Positions 45,624 through 53,391 of a stretch of DNA of 64,000 nucleotides are shown piece after piece (within the stretch, counting starts at the first letter, position 1; every line of letters starts with the position of its first letter). The notes below the pieces were generated by a model. The model did no database searches, was not told the origin of the DNA, and worked only from the letters and a program-made list of their open reading frames with translations. Source of the stretch: Betaproteobacteria bacterium SCN2. Lineage in GTDB: Bacteria; Pseudomonadota; Gammaproteobacteria; Burkholderiales; Thiobacillaceae. Location: assembly GCA_008923285.1 (NCBI GenBank), contig WBSG01000002.1:62001-126000 (forward strand), in the 5' to 3' direction. A program made the position numbers and the translations under genes.

Positions 45624-46740
45624 AATCAGGGCCCCCGAACTTTCCGAATCCGTCACCACCGGCACGCTCCTGTCCTGGCGCAAGCAGCTGGGCGAGAAAG
45701 TCGTGCGCGACGAAACCCTCATCGACCTGGAAACCGACAAGGTCATCCTCGAAGTGGCCGCGCCCGCCGACGGCGTGCTCATCGAGCAGCGCCATGCCGA
45801 AGGCGACACGGTAACAGCCGGCGAGGTGCTGGCGGTGATCGAAACCGAGGCAGCGGCCGCAGGCGCCGCGCCAAAGGCCAAACAGGCCGGAAAGGCATCC
45901 GCACCGGCACCCAGGCCCGCAGCGGCGGCGAAACCCGCGCCGCAGACGAAATCCAGCCCGCCCAAGTCCGAGACCCGCCCCGCCAAACCCGTGCCCGACA
46001 GCGGACCGCACCGCCAGAAGTTGCCGGTGGCGGAGAAGCAAGGCCGGGAGCGGCGCGTGCCGATGTCGCGCCTGCGCCAGCGCATCGCCGAGCGCCTGGT
46101 GTCGGCCCAGCACACCGCCGCCATCCTCACCACCTTCAACGAAGTCAACATGCAGCCGGTCAACGAACTGCGCCAGCGCTTCAAGGCGGAGTTCGAGGCG
46201 CGCCACGGGATCAAGCTGGGCTACATGTCCTTTTTCGTGCGCGCGGTGTGCGACGCGCTCAAGCAGTTCCCGGCCATGAACGCCTCCATCGACGGCGAGG
46301 ACATCGTCTATCACGACTACTACGACATCGGCATCGCCGTGTCGACGCCGCGCGGCCTCGTGGTGCCCATCCTGCGCGACGCCGAGCGCCTGTCCTTCGC
46401 CGAGATCGAGCAGGGCATCGCCGATTTCGCCGCGCGCGCGCAGACTGGCGCGCTGTCCATCGACGAACTCACCGGCGGCACCTTCTCCATCACCAACGGC
46501 GGGGTATTCGGCTCGCTCTTGTCCACGCCCATCCTCAACCCGCCGCAGTCCGGCATCCTCGGCATGCACAAGATCCAGGAGCGGCCCGTGGCCGAGCACG
46601 GGCAGGTCGTCATCCGTCCGATGATGTATCTCGCGCTGTCCTACGACCACCGCCTGATCGACGGCAAGGAAGCGGTGCAGTTCCTGGTCGCGGTCAAGGC
46701 CGCGCTGGAAACGCCGGAAAGACTGCTGCTGGAAGTTTGA
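45613..46740 (+). CDS. sucB: 2-oxoglutarate dehydrogenase E2 (succinyltransferase), no E3-binding domain seen
   Basis: A 375-residue E2: lipoyl domain at residues 1-76 with the lipoylated lysine in [11 protein letters not shown] near 43, a linker (about 80-145) rich in Ala, Pro and Lys, and a catalytic domain from about 150 ending in [15 protein letters not shown] with the His-x-x-x-Asp-Gly motif. The peripheral subunit-binding domain normally found in the linker of bacterial E2 is absent; only low-complexity sequence is present. The lpd gene for E3 is not in the window. The start overlaps sucA by 11 bases. Confidence 0.93.
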   Translation: MKIEIRAPELSESVTTGTLLSWRKQLGEKVVRDETLIDLETDKVILEVAAPADGVLIEQRHAEGDTVTAGEVLAVIETEAAAAGAAPKAKQAGKASAPAPRPAAAAKPAPQTKSSPPKSETRPAKPVPDSGPHRQKLPVAEKQGRERRVPMSRLRQRIAERLVSAQHTAAILTTFNEVNMQPVNELRQRFKAEFEARHGIKLGYMSFFVRAVCDALKQFPAMNASIDGEDIVYHDYYDIGIAVSTPRGLVVPILRDAERLSFAEIEQGIADFAARAQTGALSIDELTGGTFSITNGGVFGSLLSTPILNPPQSGILGMHKIQERPVAEHGQVVIRPMMYLALSYDHRLIDGKEAVQFLVAVKAALETPERLLLEV

Positions 46741-46763
46741 AGCGGCCCGGATGCGGCCCGCAT

Positions 46764-47120
46764 TCAGCGGCTGCCCGTGTCCGCGTTGCGGCAGAGCTCG
46801 TCGGTGACGAACACCGGCGCCTTGCCGTCGCCCCTCATCACCTGCACCGCCTTGCCGGCCAGTTCCGGCGGAAAGCCCGGCGGCGGCCCCACGACAACCC
46901 GTTCGCCGCGCTCGCGCAGCATGCGCGCGTAGTCCTCCGGCGAAGCCGGCACGCGCGGCAGCCTTTCCGCCCGGGCCAGCTGCGCCAGCTCGACGCAGCC
47001 GTCGTCGCGCGCGAATACATGCCAGGCCGGCTGCCCGGCGAATACCGGCAGCGGAGCCAGCAGCAGGCAGAGACAAAGTCCGCGCAGGGCTACTCGTCCA
47101 GCGACCATTGCGGATTCCAT
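46764..47120 (-). CDS. Small secreted hypothetical protein
   Basis: A 118-residue protein with a likely signal peptide (VALRGLCLCLLLAPLPVFAGQPAW), cut after about residue 29. The mature part has two cysteines (near 42 and 110) that could form a disulfide. I do not recognise the family. GGGAGG precedes the ATG. It overlaps the VOC gene upstream by 31 bases, so they are cotranscribed. Codon use is like the genome. Confidence 0.72.
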   Translation of the reverse strand: MESAMVAGRVALRGLCLCLLLAPLPVFAGQPAWHVFARDDGCVELAQLARAERLPRVPASPEDYARMLRERGERVVVGPPPGFPPELAGKAVQVMRGDGKAPVFVTDELCRNADTGSR

Positions 47121-47512
47121 GCCACCTCCCAGAGGTGCCCGTCCGGATCCATGAAATAGCCGGCATAGCCGCCCCAGAAGGTGTCCTGTGCCGGCCTGGT
47201 GATGGCGGCGCCGGCTGCCGCGGCCTGCGCCATCACCGCGTCCACTTCGGCGCGCGAGGCGACGTTGTGCGCCAGCGCGAATCCGCTGGAACCCGCCGGG
47301 CCGAGCGGCAGTCCGGCATCGCGGGCCAGGCTCGCGCGCGGCCACAGCGCCAGCCGCAGGCCCGACTCGAACTCGAAGAAGGCCACCGCCCCGTGCTCGA
47401 ACTCGCGCCCGACGATGCCTTCGGTCGCAAGGCCCAGCCCTTCGGCATAGAACTGCACCGCGCGTTCGAGATCTTCGACGCCGAGCGTGATGAGGGAGAT
47501 GCGGGGCTTCAT
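47090..47512 (-). CDS. VOC/glyoxalase-family protein
   Basis: A 140-residue protein with two half-barrel modules of the vicinal oxygen chelate fold: ISLITLGVEDLERAVQFYAEGLGL at the start, then GYFMDPDGHLWEVAWNP at the end, the usual terminal metal-site pattern. The substrate is unknown; relatives include glyoxalase and bleomycin-resistance proteins. It lies in a minus-strand run after sugE (13 bases after its end). Confidence 0.88.
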   Translation of the reverse strand: MKPRISLITLGVEDLERAVQFYAEGLGLATEGIVGREFEHGAVAFFEFESGLRLALWPRASLARDAGLPLGPAGSSGFALAHNVASRAEVDAVMAQAAAAGAAITRPAQDTFWGGYAGYFMDPDGHLWEVAWNPQWSLDE

Positions 47513-47526
47513 GCCGGGCTGGCGGC

Positions 47527-47847
47527 TCAGGCCGGCGAGGCGAGCTTGAGCCCGACGATGCCGGCAATGATCAGCGCCACGCTGATCATGCGGCCGGCGT
47601 TCGCCGGCTCGTCCAGCAGCACGATGCCCAGCAACACGGTGCCCGCCGCGCCCACTCCCACCCACACGGCGTAGGCAGTGCCGACGGGAAGGGACTTCAT
47701 GGCAAGCCCCAGCAGCCAGAGGCTGACGACCATCGCCGCCACCGTGCCCACGGTGGGCCACAGCCGGGTGAAACCTTCGGTGTATTTCAGTCCGATCGCC
47801 CAGGCGATCTCGAACAGCCCGGCAATCACAAGTATGGTCCAAGCCAT
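47527..47847 (-). CDS. sugE: SMR-family exporter, SugE/Gdx guanidinium type
   Basis: A 106-residue four-helix small multidrug resistance protein. [25 protein letters not shown] has the essential glutamate (Glu13) and the Lys that mark the SugE/Gdx branch, which exports guanidinium with protons. [24 protein letters not shown] completes the family signature. The ATG at 47847 has GAGGAG before it. A guanidine-II-like RNA element precedes it, supporting guanidine control. Confidence 0.93.
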   Translation of the reverse strand: MAWTILVIAGLFEIAWAIGLKYTEGFTRLWPTVGTVAAMVVSLWLLGLAMKSLPVGTAYAVWVGVGAAGTVLLGIVLLDEPANAGRMISVALIIAGIVGLKLASPA

Positions 47848-47871
47848 GCGTACTCCTCGTTCACGAGATGC

Positions 47872-47919
47872 CGGGGTCGTCCCCGATGAAGGGTGGAGCG
47901 GTGAGGTTGTCCTCACCGC
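47872..47919 (-). promoter_or_regulatory. Guanidine-II (mini-ykkC)-like riboswitch
   Basis: On the minus strand, two hairpins precede sugE. The first (47911-47919 with 47898-47906) has a 9-bp stem and an ACAA loop. The second (47881-47885 with 47872-47876) has a 5-bp stem and an ACGA loop. They lie 12 bases apart, and the second is 24 bases before the sugE start. Guanidine-II riboswitches have two such hairpins with ACGR loops and often control sugE. The first loop (ACAA) departs from this rule. Confidence 0.6.
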
Positions 47920-47968
47920 CGGTCAATTATCCCCGGTTTGCCGCAAGGGGTCACCCGGCGTGAATCCA

Positions 47969-49303
47969 TCAGCGCATCTGAAACAGCTCCTGATGGAAGC
48001 GTGCAGGCGACAGGCCGTGGGCGAGGAAATCCTCGCGCAGCGCCTGGCCGAACCCGGGCGGGCCGCAGAACCAGATGCTGGCCGACTGCCACTCAGGCAC
48101 GGCGGCGCGGATGCGCTCGCCGTTCAGCCGTCCATCCTGCGGGCTGACGAGCAGGTGCAGGCGCACGCCCGCAGCCCTGGCGTCCGCGGTGAGGCGGCCG
48201 ATGGCTTCCTCGTCGAACTCGCCGGTCGGATGAAAGAGGTCGATTTCCCTGGCTTCCGGCGCGGCGGCCAGATGTTTGAGGCGGGCGACGAAGGGCGTGA
48301 TGCCGATGCCCGCGCCCACCCAGATCTGGCGCGGCTGCGCATCATTGAAGTCGAAACAGCCGTAAGGGCCTTCCACCGTCACCGCCATGCCGACCTTCAG
48401 ACGCTCGCGCAGCCGGCCGGTGTGGTCGCCCAGCGCCTTGGTGATGAAGACGATGCGGCGGTCATCGGGGTTCCAGGCCGAGGCGATGGTGTAAGGGTGC
48501 GCGCTTTCGTTCCGGTCCGAGGTGACGAAGGCAAACTGGCCGGCGGCATGCCCGCGCCAGCCTTCTTCCAGCACGACTGAAGTTTCGAGCACGCGCAGCG
48601 CCGGGAAGTAGGTCAGTTCATCGATCGTGCCCCGGGTCTTGCGGCCGGCGCCGATCCGTCCCGTCAGCGTCAGCACTGCCGCCACGCTGCCGCCCAGCAG
48701 CAATGCCGCCAGCAGCCAGCCAACCGGCTGCGTCCAGTATTCCGCCTTGGCGAGCACCGCGGAATGGTAGGCCAGGGCAAGGTAGGCGAGCGCGAGCAGC
48801 TTGTGAGTCTTGACGAACCAGTGGTAGGGGAAGCGCTTGACTAGCGCGAGCACGATCAGCGCGACGGCGGCATAGAACGCCCATTCGCCGACCGATTCGG
48901 CCAGTTCCCGCTGGCCGAGCAGCCAGCCCTCGAAGCCGCCGGGCGGCTCGCCGCCTGCGCGCCTGCGCACGGGCCTTGTCAGCCAGCCCCAGCCGACCAT
49001 CCATTTGGTGCCCTGCGCCCACCACCAGTGAATGATGGCGACCGCCAGCGCGGTAATGCCCAGCCACTTGTGCAGACGGTACATCTTGTCCAGCCCGTCC
49101 AGATAGCGCTCCGGCCATTTCGGGCGCAGCGCCAGCAGCATGGCGAGACTCATCACGCCGATGCCGATCACCCCGCTGTACTGCATGAACACGGTGCGGA
49201 ACGAAAAGTAGCTGAACGGCTCAGGCGCCAGCGTATCCGCAGCCAGCCACAGCGCGGTCAGCAGAAGCAGGACCGCCCAAAATGCAATTTTTATGCGCTT
49301 CAT
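47969..49303 (-). CDS. Ferric-reductase-like flavocytochrome
   Basis: A 444-residue protein with an N-terminal haem-binding membrane domain (about residues 1-215; histidines in YRLHKWLGITALAVAIIHWWW and FVKTHKLLALAYLALAYHS). An FAD-binding barrel (HPYTIAS near 275) and a NAD(P)H domain (WVGAGIGITPFVARLKHL near 335, IWFCGPPGF near 415) follow. Such proteins move electrons across the membrane, for example to ferric iron or oxygen; the acceptor here is unknown. The N-terminal signal-anchor begins at the first ATG. It borders the integron array. Confidence 0.88.
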   Translation of the reverse strand: MKRIKIAFWAVLLLLTALWLAADTLAPEPFSYFSFRTVFMQYSGVIGIGVMSLAMLLALRPKWPERYLDGLDKMYRLHKWLGITALAVAIIHWWWAQGTKWMVGWGWLTRPVRRRAGGEPPGGFEGWLLGQRELAESVGEWAFYAAVALIVLALVKRFPYHWFVKTHKLLALAYLALAYHSAVLAKAEYWTQPVGWLLAALLLGGSVAAVLTLTGRIGAGRKTRGTIDELTYFPALRVLETSVVLEEGWRGHAAGQFAFVTSDRNESAHPYTIASAWNPDDRRIVFITKALGDHTGRLRERLKVGMAVTVEGPYGCFDFNDAQPRQIWVGAGIGITPFVARLKHLAAAPEAREIDLFHPTGEFDEEAIGRLTADARAAGVRLHLLVSPQDGRLNGERIRAAVPEWQSASIWFCGPPGFGQALREDFLAHGLSPARFHQELFQMR

Positions 49304-49379
49304 GGATTGGTTTCGATGCCGTGTCGCACGGCCACTCGGCCGCGCCTGTCATAACAGGTCTGAGTATAGCCATGAAGGG

Positions 49380-49709
49380 TTAGCTGACAACGCCGCCCTT
49401 TCTGTTGATTTCATAGCGAAGCTCAACCATTCCAGTACTCATTTGATTAACCGACATCAGTCGCAAAGTTGGGCTCAGGACCCGGCGCGGAAATAGGGGC
49501 TTGCCGCTCCCCAATGTTGCCGAGCCAATCTGGACGATCAACTCATCAAGTAGTGCTGCGTCGTAGAACTGTCCTGCCAAGTCGCCGCCACCGACGATCC
49601 ATATGTTCTTTTCCTTGGCTGCAGAGCGCATTTCGTGATGCACAACGCTCATCTCTTCAATTGCGCCGTGCGGATCGTCGTGGTGCGCAATTAGCCGCCA
49701 GATGCCCAT
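49380..49709 (-). pseudogene. Integron cassette 5: RibD-C/dihydrofolate-reductase-like protein, N-terminally truncated
   Basis: A 109-residue protein matching only the second part of the RibD C-terminal-like reductase family. The family motif IWIVGGGDLAGQF is present near residue 36, with DELIVQIGSATLGSGKPLFP near 55. Full members have about 70 more N-terminal residues with the NADPH-site strand, missing here. The ATG follows a GGGGAG ribosome site just inside the cassette edge (attC at 49725-49796), so the shortened form may still be made. It is likely inactive. No attC is found between its stop and 49304. Confidence 0.75.
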
Positions 49710-49724
49710 AGATCTCCCCGAAAT

Positions 49725-49796
49725 GCCTAACGTTTAAGGTGAGGGGCGCGGAGCCAGCTTGCTGGCGGAGCGTCCCTCTCGACCGCAGTGTTGGGC
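49725..49796 (-). repeat. attC site between cassettes 4 and 5
   Basis: Bounded by GCCTAAC (49725-49731) and GTTGGGC (49790-49796). The interior folds as GAGGGGCGC with GCGTCCCTC-like arms around GCCAGCTTGCTGGC. Length 72. Confidence 0.9.
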
Positions 49797-49803
49797 CGAT
49801 AAG

Positions 49804-50271
49804 TCATTGTGGAATTGCCTGCTTAACGGGTGAGGCTTCAAGCATTTTTGCTGCCCTTGATTTTTGCTCCGCTGCGCATGACTTCGATTGGACAGCAGAA
49901 TACACATTGCCCTGTGCTACTCCATGCAGTAGCCCGATAAATGCCACCTGCTTTTCGCTAAACCCCTGTTGGCGTGCTTTAGCTGTAAGACTTAAGAAAT
50001 GAGTCTGCCAGTCCATGCCGCACCACTCTGCAATACCCGATAACTCCCCAACTGAAATTACGTGGTTAGCTGCTGCTGATGATATAGGGAGCGTGGATCG
50101 TTCAGCCGCATTATCGGGCTGAACGGGATTGCCATTGCTGAGTCTCGCCTTGCCCCAGAAATTGGCGAAAGCTCCTTGGATAAGCTGCTCTCGATGCTCT
50201 TGCTGCAGGATGCCAGCAGACGCAGTCATCGAAATGGAGAAGAGCAAACATAGGCTGATGAATGTATGCAT
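49804..50271 (-). CDS. Integron cassette 4: secreted hypothetical protein
   Basis: A 155-residue protein with a signal peptide (MHTFISLCLLFSISMTASAG). The mature part has two cysteines (near residues 85 and 134) and the segment LLHGVAQGNVYSAVQSKSCA. I do not recognise the family. The ATG lies only 13 bases after the cassette edge (GTTGGGC), with no ribosome site, which is usual for cassettes that depend on readthrough or unusual initiation. Its base composition is more AT-rich than the chromosome, consistent with transfer. Confidence 0.78.
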   Translation of the reverse strand: MHTFISLCLLFSISMTASAGILQQEHREQLIQGAFANFWGKARLSNGNPVQPDNAAERSTLPISSAAANHVISVGELSGIAEWCGMDWQTHFLSLTAKARQQGFSEKQVAFIGLLHGVAQGNVYSAVQSKSCAAEQKSRAAKMLEASPVKQAIPQ

Positions 50272-50278
50272 TGTTGTA

Positions 50279-50366
50279 GCCCAACGTTTGAGGTAAGGGG
50301 CGCGCCGCTTGCGGCGCGTCCCGTGGAGGCCGCAGGCCGGAACGAACTTGACCGAGGGGTTAGGGC
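50279..50366 (-). repeat. attC site between cassettes 3 and 4
   Basis: Bounded by GCCCAAC (50279-50285) and GTTAGGGC (50359-50366). It contains the palindrome GGGGCGCGCCGC-TT-GCGGCGCGTCCC. Length about 88, the longest of the four. Confidence 0.88.
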
Positions 50367-50371
50367 CATTT

Positions 50372-50806
50372 TCACCTGCCAACGTTTGTTTCACGAAGAT
50401 ACCCCCTGGCCACATTGAAATAAAACGACTTCAAGAATCGCTTTCTGTTGTAACAGTAAATTGGGGTTGCGACAAAAACTGGCACGAATGCGATATATGG
50501 GCCGGCATGCCCCGATAGGATGAGTAAAGTGGTGACAAAGCCGGAAACAAACAAAGCTATGTATTGTGGCCAGCCAACGATAAACCTAGACCACACGTTG
50601 GCTCTCTCTTGGGCAATGCTCTTCTTTGTCGCAAACAAGACGAGAACAATGGCAACAGCGAAAATGATTGGCCATGCAATTAGGAAGCCACAGAAGAACC
50701 CTGCCACCAAAGGGGCTGTGTAGGCGCCCCGGCCAAACCTGTTGTACCAATCCCTGGTACGTCGGCTTATCTCTGCGCGATGCAGTTCACGGTGGCTTGG
50801 GTTCAT
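50372..50806 (-). CDS. Integron cassette 3: small membrane protein
   Basis: A 144-residue protein with about four hydrophobic segments (residues 29-60 as a hairpin, then 78-95 and 104-122) and a basic N terminus (RTRDWYNRFGRGAY). I do not recognise the family. Its AT content is clearly higher than the neighbouring chromosome genes, as typical of cassettes of foreign origin. Its stop lies just inside the attC region. Confidence 0.75.
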   Translation of the reverse strand: MNPSHRELHRAEISRRTRDWYNRFGRGAYTAPLVAGFFCGFLIAWPIIFAVAIVLVLFATKKSIAQERANVWSRFIVGWPQYIALFVSGFVTTLLILSGHAGPYIAFVPVFVATPIYCYNRKRFLKSFYFNVARGYLRETNVGR

Positions 50807-50810
50807 ATGG

Positions 50811-50888
50811 CCCTAACGTAGAGCTAACCGGCGGCGCTTTAGCGCCGTCCAGCGACCGAAGGGAGCGAGGTTGAGCGCCATGTTAGGT
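50811..50888 (-). repeat. attC site between cassettes 2 and 3
   Basis: Bounded by CCCTAAC (50811-50817) and GTTAGGT (50882-50888). The interior folds as CGGCGCTTTAGCGCCG. The minus-strand stop codon TAA of cassette 2 is supplied by this core. Confidence 0.88.
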
Positions 50889-51338
50889 CTGAGCCTCACT
50901 TGAATTGCGGGCCAAGAGCCACCGGGCGGCAAGACAAACCAATAACAGTGGGGCACTCTTGAAGGGAAGCAACCCAATAGAAAGAGTTGCGGCAGTCCAC
51001 ATCTTTTGGCTCATGTAGTTCTGCGAATCCTGATAGGCAGAAAAAAACATGGCGCCAAGTAGCAAGGCGCCAATGAGAAACAAAACGAGCCCCCGGTCAA
51101 ACCCCTGACGCTTTGCCAAGGAAGCGGACATCCACCCAAGTAGCGCGAAGGGGGCGAGTAGCATGGCCGTGCCAATTGGTTGAACGAGGGCGTAATGGAA
51201 GTGCTCTGCGACAGCCTTGCCAACTCCCTCACCACTAACGGTAGTTCGCGCCACAACATCAGACCCCGCTGTAGCCAGCAAAAAGAGCAGCACTGCGAGG
51301 CCAAAAAATGCTGGATATGGGCGATTGCGGAATGTCAT
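50883..51338 (-). CDS. Integron cassette 2: small membrane protein
   Basis: A 151-residue protein with four hydrophobic segments (PAFFGLAVLLFLLATAGSD, IGTAMLLAPFALLGWM, GLVLFLIGALLLGAMFF, and APLLLVCLAARWLLA). Family not recognised. Stop codon TAA falls within the attC core, as seen in many cassettes. Confidence 0.75.
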   Translation of the reverse strand: MTFRNRPYPAFFGLAVLLFLLATAGSDVVARTTVSGEGVGKAVAEHFHYALVQPIGTAMLLAPFALLGWMSASLAKRQGFDRGLVLFLIGALLLGAMFFSAYQDSQNYMSQKMWTAATLSIGLLPFKSAPLLLVCLAARWLLARNSSEAQT

Positions 51339-51346
51339 TTCCCAAG

Positions 51347-51406
51347 ACCTAACGTAAAGTTAAGGGGCGCCGCTTCGCGGCGTCCCGCTTGAACGACGGG
51401 TTGGGC
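51347..51406 (-). repeat. attC site between cassettes 1 and 2
   Basis: Bounded by ACCTAAC (51347-51353) and GTTGGGC (51400-51406). The interior is GGGGCGCCGC-TTC-GCGGCGTCCC, a strong stem. Length 60, the classical 59-base-element size. Confidence 0.92.
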
Positions 51407-51428
51407 TTAACAACACTTTGCCCCCGCT

Positions 51429-51926
51429 TCACGCTTTACTTTTTCTGTTATCTCGTACGATCCAAGGAACTACGGAAAGGACGAATAGGGCTACAAGAGT
51501 GCTCAGGACGGCAGTCGATTCCCGCCCCATTCCTGCAGCCACGCCGATTGCTGCCGTTACCCATATGCCTGCCGCCGTAGTCAACCCCCGAGTCTCCACT
51601 TGTTTGGTTCCCAAGATTATGGCTCCGGCTCCAAGAAACCCCACCCCGGCGACCAGGCCCTGCAACACCCGAGTTAAATCTGCGGTTGATGCCCCGGCTT
51701 GTTGGGGAATGAGGACGAAGAGCGCCGCCCCGATGGCAACCAGCATATGCGTTCGTACCCCCGCACTCTTGCCTTGCTTCTCCCGCTCGTACCCCAGTAG
51801 ACCGCCAAGGGCCGCAGCAACCAGAAGGCGTAGTGTGATACGTGCAATCTGCGTCGCATCTGGGATATCGGAGAATTCCGACAGCACGGTATTCCATATC
51901 TCTTGCCACATGCTCATAGTCCTCAT
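51429..51926 (-). CDS. Integron cassette 1: MgtC/SapB-family membrane protein
   Basis: A 165-residue protein with five hydrophobic segments. The MgtC signature is clear: RLLVAAALGGLLGYEREKQGKSAGVRTHMLVAIGAALFV, then GLVAGVGFLGAGAIILG and RGLTTAAGIWVTAAIGVAAG. MgtC proteins act on magnesium limitation and membrane energy in intracellular or stressed bacteria; the C-terminal ACT-like domain of long MgtC is missing here, as in SapB. It is the cassette nearest attI, so the best expressed. ATG at 51926 is used; a GTG one codon earlier is possible. Confidence 0.88.
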   Translation of the reverse strand: MRTMSMWQEIWNTVLSEFSDIPDATQIARITLRLLVAAALGGLLGYEREKQGKSAGVRTHMLVAIGAALFVLIPQQAGASTADLTRVLQGLVAGVGFLGAGAIILGTKQVETRGLTTAAGIWVTAAIGVAAGMGRESTAVLSTLVALFVLSVVPWIVRDNRKSKA

Positions 51927-51970
51927 CACTTCTCGTTTTTCTGTGCTTCGTCCGGTTCCTTCATGAGCCC

Positions 51971-52090
51971 GCCCAACGTGAAATATACACCTTGAAAGGT
52001 GTATATTTTGGTTGTTTGAAGGTGTATAACACCGAGTGTTGTTTCATAACTGTCTGTTTATTATTGGTTCGCAGTTAAGAATAAGGACTG
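51971..52090 (-). other. attI-like recombination site and integrase leader
   Basis: The crossover core GTTGGGC (minus strand, 51971-51977) joins cassette 1. Next is a perfect 13-bp inverted repeat (51981-51993 with 51996-52008, two-base centre). Then comes a further copy of GAAGGTGTATA at 52018-52028, itself part of GGTGT-ATA-ACACC (52021-52033). The rest, to the intI start, is AT-rich. This placement fits attI plus integrase-binding or repressor sites. No LexA box (CTGT-N8-ACAG) was found. Confidence 0.75.
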
Positions 52091-53074
52091 ATGCAGATGG
52101 CAAACACACCTGAGGCCTCTCCTCCAAAACTACTTGACCAGGTGCGTGATCGCATTCGGGTCAAGCATTACAGCATCCGCACGGAAACGCAATATGTCCA
52201 ATGGACTAAGCGCTTCATCCTGTTCCACGGCAAGCGGCATCCGCGCAACATGGGGCAGAAGGAGATCGAGGCTTTCCTGACCCACCTGGCGGTGGAGGGC
52301 GGCGTGTCGGCCTCCACGCAGAACCAGGCTTTATCGGCGCTGCTGTTCCTGTACCGCGAGGTGCTGGAGATGGAGGTGCCCTGGCTGGACAAGGTGGTGC
52401 GCGCCAAGCGTCCGCAGCGCATGCCGGTGGTGCTGACCAGGCAGGAGGTGCGCGCGGTGCTGGACCGCATGAGCGGGGTGTACGGGCTGATGGGCGCGCT
52501 GCTGTATGGCACCGGCATGCGGCTGATGGAGTGTGTGCGGCTGCGGGTCAAGGACATCGATTTCGAGCGTGGCGAAATCCTCATCCGCGACGGCAAGGGC
52601 GCCAAGGACCGGGTGACCATGCTGCCGGCCGCGGTCGCGGAGGAATTGAAGGCGCACCTCAAGGCGCGCCGCGCGCTGTTCGATGAGGACAGGCGCGCCG
52701 GCATGGCCTCGGTCTATCTGCCGGACGCGCTGGCGCGCAAGTATCCCAACGCGCCGACGGAGTGGGGCTGGCAGTACGTATTCCCCTCTGGCAGCTATTC
52801 GGTCGATCCGCGCAGCGGCGAGGAGCGACGTCACCATCTGGACGAGAAGCTTTTGCAGCGCGCCATGAAGAAGGCGGTGCAGGCGGCGGGCATCGCCAAG
52901 CCGGCCACCCCGCATACGCTGCGCCATTCCTTTGCCACGCATCTCTTGCAGGCCGGCTACGACATCCGCACGGTGCAGGAACTGCTTGGGCACAAGGATG
53001 TTTCAACCACGATGATCTACACGCACGTGCTCAACAAGGGTGGGCGAGGCGTGGTGAGTCCGCTCGACGGCTGA
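52091..53074 (+). CDS. intI: Integron integrase (tyrosine recombinase)
   Basis: The 327-residue product is a tyrosine recombinase with the catalytic residues in order: Arg in [15 protein letters not shown] near 145, then [10 protein letters not shown] (His, Arg), LGHKDVSTT (His) and the nucleophile YTHV near 313. The extra segment typical of IntI, and absent from XerC/D, is present near 213-240 ([19 protein letters not shown]). It binds and recombines attC and attI. Two ATGs (52091, 52097) are possible; AAGGA at 52083 suits the second better. Its last codons lie in a 33-bp direct repeat. Confidence 0.97.
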   Translation: MQMANTPEASPPKLLDQVRDRIRVKHYSIRTETQYVQWTKRFILFHGKRHPRNMGQKEIEAFLTHLAVEGGVSASTQNQALSALLFLYREVLEMEVPWLDKVVRAKRPQRMPVVLTRQEVRAVLDRMSGVYGLMGALLYGTGMRLMECVRLRVKDIDFERGEILIRDGKGAKDRVTMLPAAVAEELKAHLKARRALFDEDRRAGMASVYLPDALARKYPNAPTEWGWQYVFPSGSYSVDPRSGEERRHHLDEKLLQRAMKKAVQAAGIAKPATPHTLRHSFATHLLQAGYDIRTVQELLGHKDVSTTMIYTHVLNKGGRGVVSPLDG

Positions 53075-53174
53075 GCGGACGAGCGAGGCGCACTGCGCCG
53101 AGAACAACGAGCGGGCGAGACGTGCAAGTCGAGCCCTGGAACGAGGCGTGGTGAGTCCGCTCGACGGCTGAGCG
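53045..53174. repeat. 33-bp direct repeat at the intI 3' end
   Basis: Copies at 53045-53077 and 53142-53174, identical over 33 bases and 97 bases apart, begin CGAGGCGTGGTGAGTCC. The first covers the last intI codons (RGVVSPLDG and the stop). The second copy is non-coding. The interval includes GGACGAGCGAGGCGCACTGC. The copies suggest a local duplication, perhaps at an integron end. Confidence 0.8.
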
Positions 53175-53243
53175 CCCATCACCCGGTCTTCTCCCGCACG
53201 AGGAGAGGGAGTGGTTGCGCGCAGGCCAGCCCTCAAATAAATA

Positions 53244-53272
53244 TTGTTGATGGTTGGATAAACCTGTATAGT
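53244..53272 (+). promoter_or_regulatory. Promoter of rhlE
   Basis: TTGTTG (53244-53249) and TATAGT (53267-53272) are 17 bases apart. They lie 120 bases before the rhlE start, which leaves a long leader. Region 53175-53391 has no other feature I can support. Confidence 0.55.
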
Positions 53273-53391
53273 GCGCGCTTCCTCGGCCCAGCCAATCGGC
53301 CGCGGTTCTCTGTAACACGATCTCTACGATCCCCTATTCGTCTGCCTCGATTGGTGCTGTCTTAACGCAGCAGGCCGTCGCAGGAAACCCA

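Larger units (their letters stand above)
49380..53074. mobile_element. Integron with integrase, attI and five cassettes
   Basis: A plus-strand integron integrase (52091-53074) lies divergent to five minus-strand cassettes, with attC sites at 51347-51406, 50811-50888, 50279-50366 and 49725-49796. Each attC pairs an RYYYAAC with a GTTRRRY core and can fold on itself. Cassette genes in order from attI: MgtC-like, a membrane protein, a membrane protein, a secreted protein, and a truncated RibD-C-like reductase. The last lacks a visible attC at its far end. This is a short array. The genes near it (sugE, rhlE) have no mobile character. Confidence 0.9.

Noticed and set aside
42717-46214. A 1165-codon minus-strand frame over gltA-sucA-sucB
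   Set aside because: It is antisense to strongly conserved TCA genes, has no motif, and shows the usual His/Arg/Ala-rich shadow composition.
49304-49379. A fifth attC beyond the truncated reductase
   Set aside because: GCTAAC and GTTATGA are present but are only about 37 bases apart and lack the inner paired arms of an attC.
52034-52090. LexA box upstream of the integrase
   Set aside because: CTGTCTGTTTATTATT was examined, but no CTGT-N8-ACAG palindrome is present.
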